Source of the DNA: Bryobacterales bacterium
GTDB lineage: Bacteria > Acidobacteriota > Terriglobia > Bryobacterales > Bryobacteraceae
Length of the DNA stretch: 8,287 bases
Direction: 5' to 3'
Assembly (NCBI GenBank): GCA_003487005.1
Contig: DNFG01000485.1
Location: 1,797-10,083 of the forward strand
Shown: piece after piece, positions 5,734 to 8,287 of the stretch
Numbering within the stretch: position 1 is the first letter of the stretch
Layout of the letters: the number at the start of each line of letters is the position of its first letter
Notes under the pieces: model-generated
What the model was told of the DNA's origin: nothing
What the model saw: only the letters and a program-made list of their open reading frames with translations
The model's database searches: none
Translations under genes and position numbers: made by a program

Positions 5734-6645
5734 ATGAGCTTCCGAACTGTCGATGCTTCCGCTTCCCGCTTCCTGGATTCACTCCAGCAGATTGAAACCA
5801 GGCTTGCGCGCGCCCAGCGCGAGGTGGCCACCGGCCGCCGGATTGTGACCCCGTCCGACGGACCGGATTCGGTCTCGGCGCTGCTGCAGGCACGCGCGGA
5901 TCTGGCCCGCCTGGAACAGACGCAAACGAATCTGGTCCGCATCAAGAGCGAGACCGACGGCGCCGAACAAGCGCTTCAGAACGCCGTCCGGCTGTTCGAT
6001 GAAGTCCGGACACTCGGCATGAGCGGCGCGAGCGGGGTTCAGAACGAGTTGACCCGCGAGCGGATTGCGGGCCAGATCGGCTCGGTGCTCGAGCGACTGG
6101 TGGCGATCGCCAATACGAGTGTCGGCAACCGGTTTGTGTTTTCGGGAGACAACGACAATGACCTGGCTTACTCGCCGGCGGATCTGGAACAGTCGCCGCC
6201 CTGGGGCGTCTACCAGGGCACGGCGGCCAGCCGGCAGGCCCTTCACCCGACGGGAGTGCTGTTTAAAGTCGGCATGAGCGCCCAGGAGATCTTCGATCAT
6301 CCCGACCCGGGCCGGAGTGTGTTCGCCGCGATTGAAACGCTCCGGCAGGCGATGCTGGCGAACGACGAAGATGCGATGAAATCGGCGCTGGCTCCGTTGG
6401 CCGGGCACGCGGCACATCTGAACTCGGCGTTGAGCTTCTATGGGAATGTCCAGAGCCAGATCTCCGAGGCGACGGACACGGGAGCACGACTACGGCTCCG
6501 GTTGGCGGCCGAGGTGAGCTGCATGGAAGATGCCGACATCACGGAGTCGATTCTGGAGAGCCAGACGCTGATGTTGCAGCGGGAGGCGGCGCTGAGGATG
6601 CGGAGTTCGGTCCAGTCGCGGTCGCTCTTCGACTTCATGGGGTAA
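5734..6645 (+). CDS. flgL: Flagellar hook-associated protein 3 FlgL
   Basis: FlgL forms the second junction ring, between FlgK and the flagellin filament. Its 303 residues are close to the usual 300-320. The N-terminal flagellin-like helical domain runs from about 1-140, with LDSLQQIETRLARAQREVATG (14-34) and PSDGPDSVSALLQAR (40-54, the family's P-S-D-D-P motif). It ends in NTSVGNRFVFSGDNDN (127-142), a very typical FlgL block. The C-terminal helix (about 230-303) holds EDADITES (265-272) before the axial coil. The usual Leu-Ser-x-Leu-Glu-Asp-Ala-Asp motif reads VSCMEDAD, with Cys263, unusual in an exported filament-type protein. AGGAG lies about 7 bases before the ATG. Codon endings shift from C-rich to G-rich along the gene, unlike flgK. 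It ends 4 bases from the convergent aldehyde dehydrogenase stop. Confidence 0.93.
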   Translation: MSFRTVDASASRFLDSLQQIETRLARAQREVATGRRIVTPSDGPDSVSALLQARADLARLEQTQTNLVRIKSETDGAEQALQNAVRLFDEVRTLGMSGASGVQNELTRERIAGQIGSVLERLVAIANTSVGNRFVFSGDNDNDLAYSPADLEQSPPWGVYQGTAASRQALHPTGVLFKVGMSAQEIFDHPDPGRSVFAAIETLRQAMLANDEDAMKSALAPLAGHAAHLNSALSFYGNVQSQISEATDTGARLRLRLAAEVSCMEDADITESILESQTLMLQREAALRMRSSVQSRSLFDFMG

Positions 6646-6649
6646 ACCT

Positions 6650-8071
6650 CTACCATCGCCAGCTCACGAGCTTGGGTTCGGTCATCTCTTCGATGGCATA
6701 GCGAGGGCCTTCGCGCCCGGTGCCGCTGAGTTTGACGCCGCCGTAAGGCATCTGATCGACACGGAACTGGGGCACATCGTTGATCAGGAAGCCGCCCACG
6801 TGGACTTCGCGGGCGGCATAGAAAGCGGTTGACAGGTCGCGGGTAAAGATGCCGGCCTGGAGGCCGTAGGGCGAGCGGTTGACGGCGGCGATTGCGTCGT
6901 CGAGATCGGAGTAGGAGCGGAGGCAGGCGAGGGGGCCGAAGGCCTCTTTGACCCAGACATCGGAGTTTTCCGGGGTCTCGGTGAGGACGGCTGGAGAAAG
7001 AGTGGCGGGGCCGTGAAGGTCGCCGCCGGTGACGTGGGCTCCAGCCTGGGCGGCGGCGCGGATCCAGGCGGAAACGCGTTCAGCCTCGGCGGGGGTAATC
7101 AGGGAGCTGACCTGAGTCTCCTCGTCGAGGGGGTGGCCGAGGCGGAGCGCGGCGGCGCCGGCAATGAACTGTTCGCAGAAGCGGTCAAAGACGTCGCGAT
7201 GGACGAAGATGCGCTGGACGGAGATGCAGACCTGGCCGGAGTGGGCGAAGGCCCCGGGGATGGCGCGGGCGATGCAGTCGTCGAGGTTGGCGTCGTGATG
7301 AACGAGCAAGGCGGAGTTGTTGCCGAGTTCGAGGGTAACGCGCTTCAGGCCAGCGCGGGCGCGGATGGCGAAGCCAACTTCGGCGCTGCCGGTGAAGGTG
7401 ACCATGGCGACGCGGGGGTCATCGACGAGGGCATCACCGATGGAGGCGCCGGGTCCGGGGATCACGTTGAGGGCGCCGGCGGGGAGGCCGGCATCGGCGA
7501 AGAGCCTGGCGAGGAGGAGGCCGCTGAGGGGGGTGGTGGAGGCGGGTTTATGGACGACGGCATTGCCGGCGGCGAGGGCGGGTCCGATCTTGTGGACCGA
7601 GAGATTGAGGGGGAAATTGAAGGGAGTGATTGCAGCGATGACGCCGAGTGGCTCGCGGAGGGTGAAGGCGAGACGACCGGCGCCTGCGTGGGCGGCATCC
7701 ATGGGGACAACCTCGCCGGCGAGACGAAGGGCCTCACTCGAAGAAAACAGAAGAGTCTCAGCGGCGCGGGCGGATTCAAGGCGGGCTTCGCGCAGAGGTT
7801 TGCCGGACTCCTGACTGATCGTGCGGGCGAACTCCTCGCGCCGGTTTTCGAGCAGGGCGTGAGCGCGTCGAAGGATGGCTGCGCGTTCAGCGGCGGTCAG
7901 GTCGCGCATGATGCGGGCGGCGCGGTGGGCCGCGGAGAGGGCATCGGCGAGTTGGGCCGGACCGGCATCGTGGACGCGGGCAATGGGGGACTGGTCGTAA
8001 GGCAAGACGAGGGTTCGGACACGGTCTCCCTGCGTTTCGCGGCCGTTGATCCAGAGTTGGAATTCGTGCAT
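6650..8071 (-). CDS. NAD(P)+-dependent aldehyde dehydrogenase (substrate unknown)
   Basis: This full-length 473-residue member of the ALDH superfamily oxidises an aldehyde to a carboxylate (or acyl product) with NAD(P)+. The catalytic set is complete: Asn152 in ITPFNFP, Lys175 in VVHKPA, the cofactor loop FTGSAEVG (226-233), general base Glu248 in TLELGNNS, nucleophile Cys282 in SGQVCISVQR, and Glu376/Phe378 in KEAFGP. ELGNNS replaces the common ELGGKS. With GQVCISVQRIFVH, this places it near the lactaldehyde / phosphonoacetaldehyde / non-phosphorylating GAPDH branch (the ALDH y4uC-like group) rather than the betaine-aldehyde type. The start at 8071 has AAGGAG 7 bases upstream; a GTG at 8122 would add 17 residues with no ribosome site and an atypical sequence. 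It converges on flgL with a 4-base gap and no terminator between. The gene at 8139 lies upstream in the same direction. No pathway partner is visible. Confidence 0.92.
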   Translation of the reverse strand: MHEFQLWINGRETQGDRVRTLVLPYDQSPIARVHDAGPAQLADALSAAHRAARIMRDLTAAERAAILRRAHALLENRREEFARTISQESGKPLREARLESARAAETLLFSSSEALRLAGEVVPMDAAHAGAGRLAFTLREPLGVIAAITPFNFPLNLSVHKIGPALAAGNAVVHKPASTTPLSGLLLARLFADAGLPAGALNVIPGPGASIGDALVDDPRVAMVTFTGSAEVGFAIRARAGLKRVTLELGNNSALLVHHDANLDDCIARAIPGAFAHSGQVCISVQRIFVHRDVFDRFCEQFIAGAAALRLGHPLDEETQVSSLITPAEAERVSAWIRAAAQAGAHVTGGDLHGPATLSPAVLTETPENSDVWVKEAFGPLACLRSYSDLDDAIAAVNRSPYGLQAGIFTRDLSTAFYAAREVHVGGFLINDVPQFRVDQMPYGGVKLSGTGREGPRYAIEEMTEPKLVSWRW

Positions 8072-8078
8072 GGGAATT

Positions 8079-8084
8079 CTCCTT
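8079..8084 (-). promoter_or_regulatory. Ribosome binding site fixing the aldehyde dehydrogenase start
   Basis: AAGGAG on the minus strand lies 7 bases before the ATG at 8071. It decides between this start and the longer GTG frame at 8122. Confidence 0.8.
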
Positions 8085-8095
8085 CGTCGTGGAAC

Positions 8096-8101
8096 ATTGT
8101 A
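8096..8101 (-). promoter_or_regulatory. Possible -10 element for the aldehyde dehydrogenase gene
   Basis: TACAAT (minus strand) matches 5 of 6 bases of the housekeeping -10 and lies 11 bases upstream of the AAGGAG site, giving a leader of about 18 bases. The -35 is poor: the best partner, TGGACT, is only 14 bases away, which is too close. It hints that the gene may have its own promoter rather than depend only on readthrough from the gene at 8139. Confidence 0.25.
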
Positions 8102-8138
8102 TCGGGAGAGACCGTAGTCCACCGGCCCTCCACATCGC

Positions 8139-8287
8139 TCACCCGTAGACTCCGTCGCGGATATCGTCGCTGGCGCGGGATTTCTTGCGTTCGAGGCGTT
8201 CGCGTCGGCGGCGCACTTGCCGGGACTCGGGCTCTTGTTTTGTTGGAGTTGGTGGGTTCGTTCCTTCGGTTTTTGGTTCCAGATCGT
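8139..8287 (-). CDS. C-terminal end of an unidentified protein with a charged, basic tail (partial)
   Basis: A minus-strand frame enters at the right edge and runs 48 codons to a TGA at 8141-8139. The tail starts with a Pro/Thr/Glu-rich, probably disordered stretch (EGTNPPTPTKQEPES, residues 7-21 of the visible part). It then has a strongly basic segment, VRRRRERLERKKSR (24-37), and ends ASDDIRDGVYG. The composition (Lys, Asn, Asp, Glu, with few Cys or Trp) looks like real coding sequence rather than the Arg/Pro/Ala-rich shadow frames around it. The stop sits 67 bases before the aldehyde dehydrogenase start, a normal operon-like spacing. I do not recognise the family. The basic part could bind nucleic acid or membrane, or simply be a linker. 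Most of the gene lies outside the window. Confidence 0.6.
   Translation of the reverse strand, partial: DLEPKTEGTNPPTPTKQEPESRQVRRRRERLERKKSRASDDIRDGVYG

Noticed and set aside
7317..7814. 165-codon plus-strand frame within the aldehyde dehydrogenase gene
   Set aside because: It is antisense to conserved catalytic segments of the dehydrogenase and has an Ala/Arg/Pro-rich composition with no domain.
8072..8122. Longer aldehyde dehydrogenase start (GTG at 8122)
   Set aside because: It has no Shine-Dalgarno, the extra 17 residues are Arg-rich and atypical, and the ATG at 8071 has AAGGAG at 7 bases.

Overview
This is a GC-rich bacterial window with tightly packed genes. It carries the end of a flagellar regulon, flanked by genes for surface sugars, the cell envelope and aldehyde metabolism. 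The combination suggests a flagellated Gram-negative-type bacterium with an outer membrane: a DUF4892-type OmpA protein, an flgM-flgN-flgK-flgL cluster, and GC-ending codons with frequent GTG/TTG starts. An Acidobacteriota-like (Bryobacterales/Solibacter-type) origin is my best guess. It rests on overall style only, with no marker gene in the window.

Layout. Positions 1-1969, minus strand: a GT8 glycosyltransferase overlaps a membrane-associated GT2 glycosyltransferase by 4 bases (GTGA). At the window edge follows what looks like the first codons of an MFS transporter. Positions 1970-2377 form a 408-base divergent intergenic region. It holds only a weak candidate promoter for the glycosyltransferases. 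Positions 2393-3412, plus strand: a secreted DUF4892/OmpA-family envelope protein. Positions 3413-3607: an intergenic region with a 12-bp perfect palindrome and a very good sigma-28 (FliA) promoter. Positions 3608-6645, plus strand: flgM (anti-sigma-28), an FlgN-like export chaperone, flgK and flgL (hook-filament junction proteins). Positions 6650-8071, minus strand: an aldehyde dehydrogenase converging on flgL with a 4-base gap. Positions 8139-8287, minus strand: the C-terminal end of an unidentified protein with a highly basic tail.

How the genes work together. The flgM-flgL block is a classical late flagellar unit. FlgM holds sigma-28 inactive until the hook is complete and FlgM is exported. 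FlgN-type chaperones deliver FlgK and FlgL, which cap the hook and form the junction with the filament. A sigma-28 promoter ahead of flgM would make the anti-sigma factor and the junction proteins part of the regulon FlgM itself controls. The glycosyltransferases, OmpA protein and aldehyde dehydrogenase show no direct sequence link to flagella, so any functional link rests on proximity only.

I saw no tRNA, rRNA, CRISPR array, insertion sequence or strong intrinsic terminator. I found no convincing undescribed system. The most informative signals are the sigma-28 promoter, the change in codon-ending preference inside flgL, and a cysteine in FlgL's conserved C-terminal helix.
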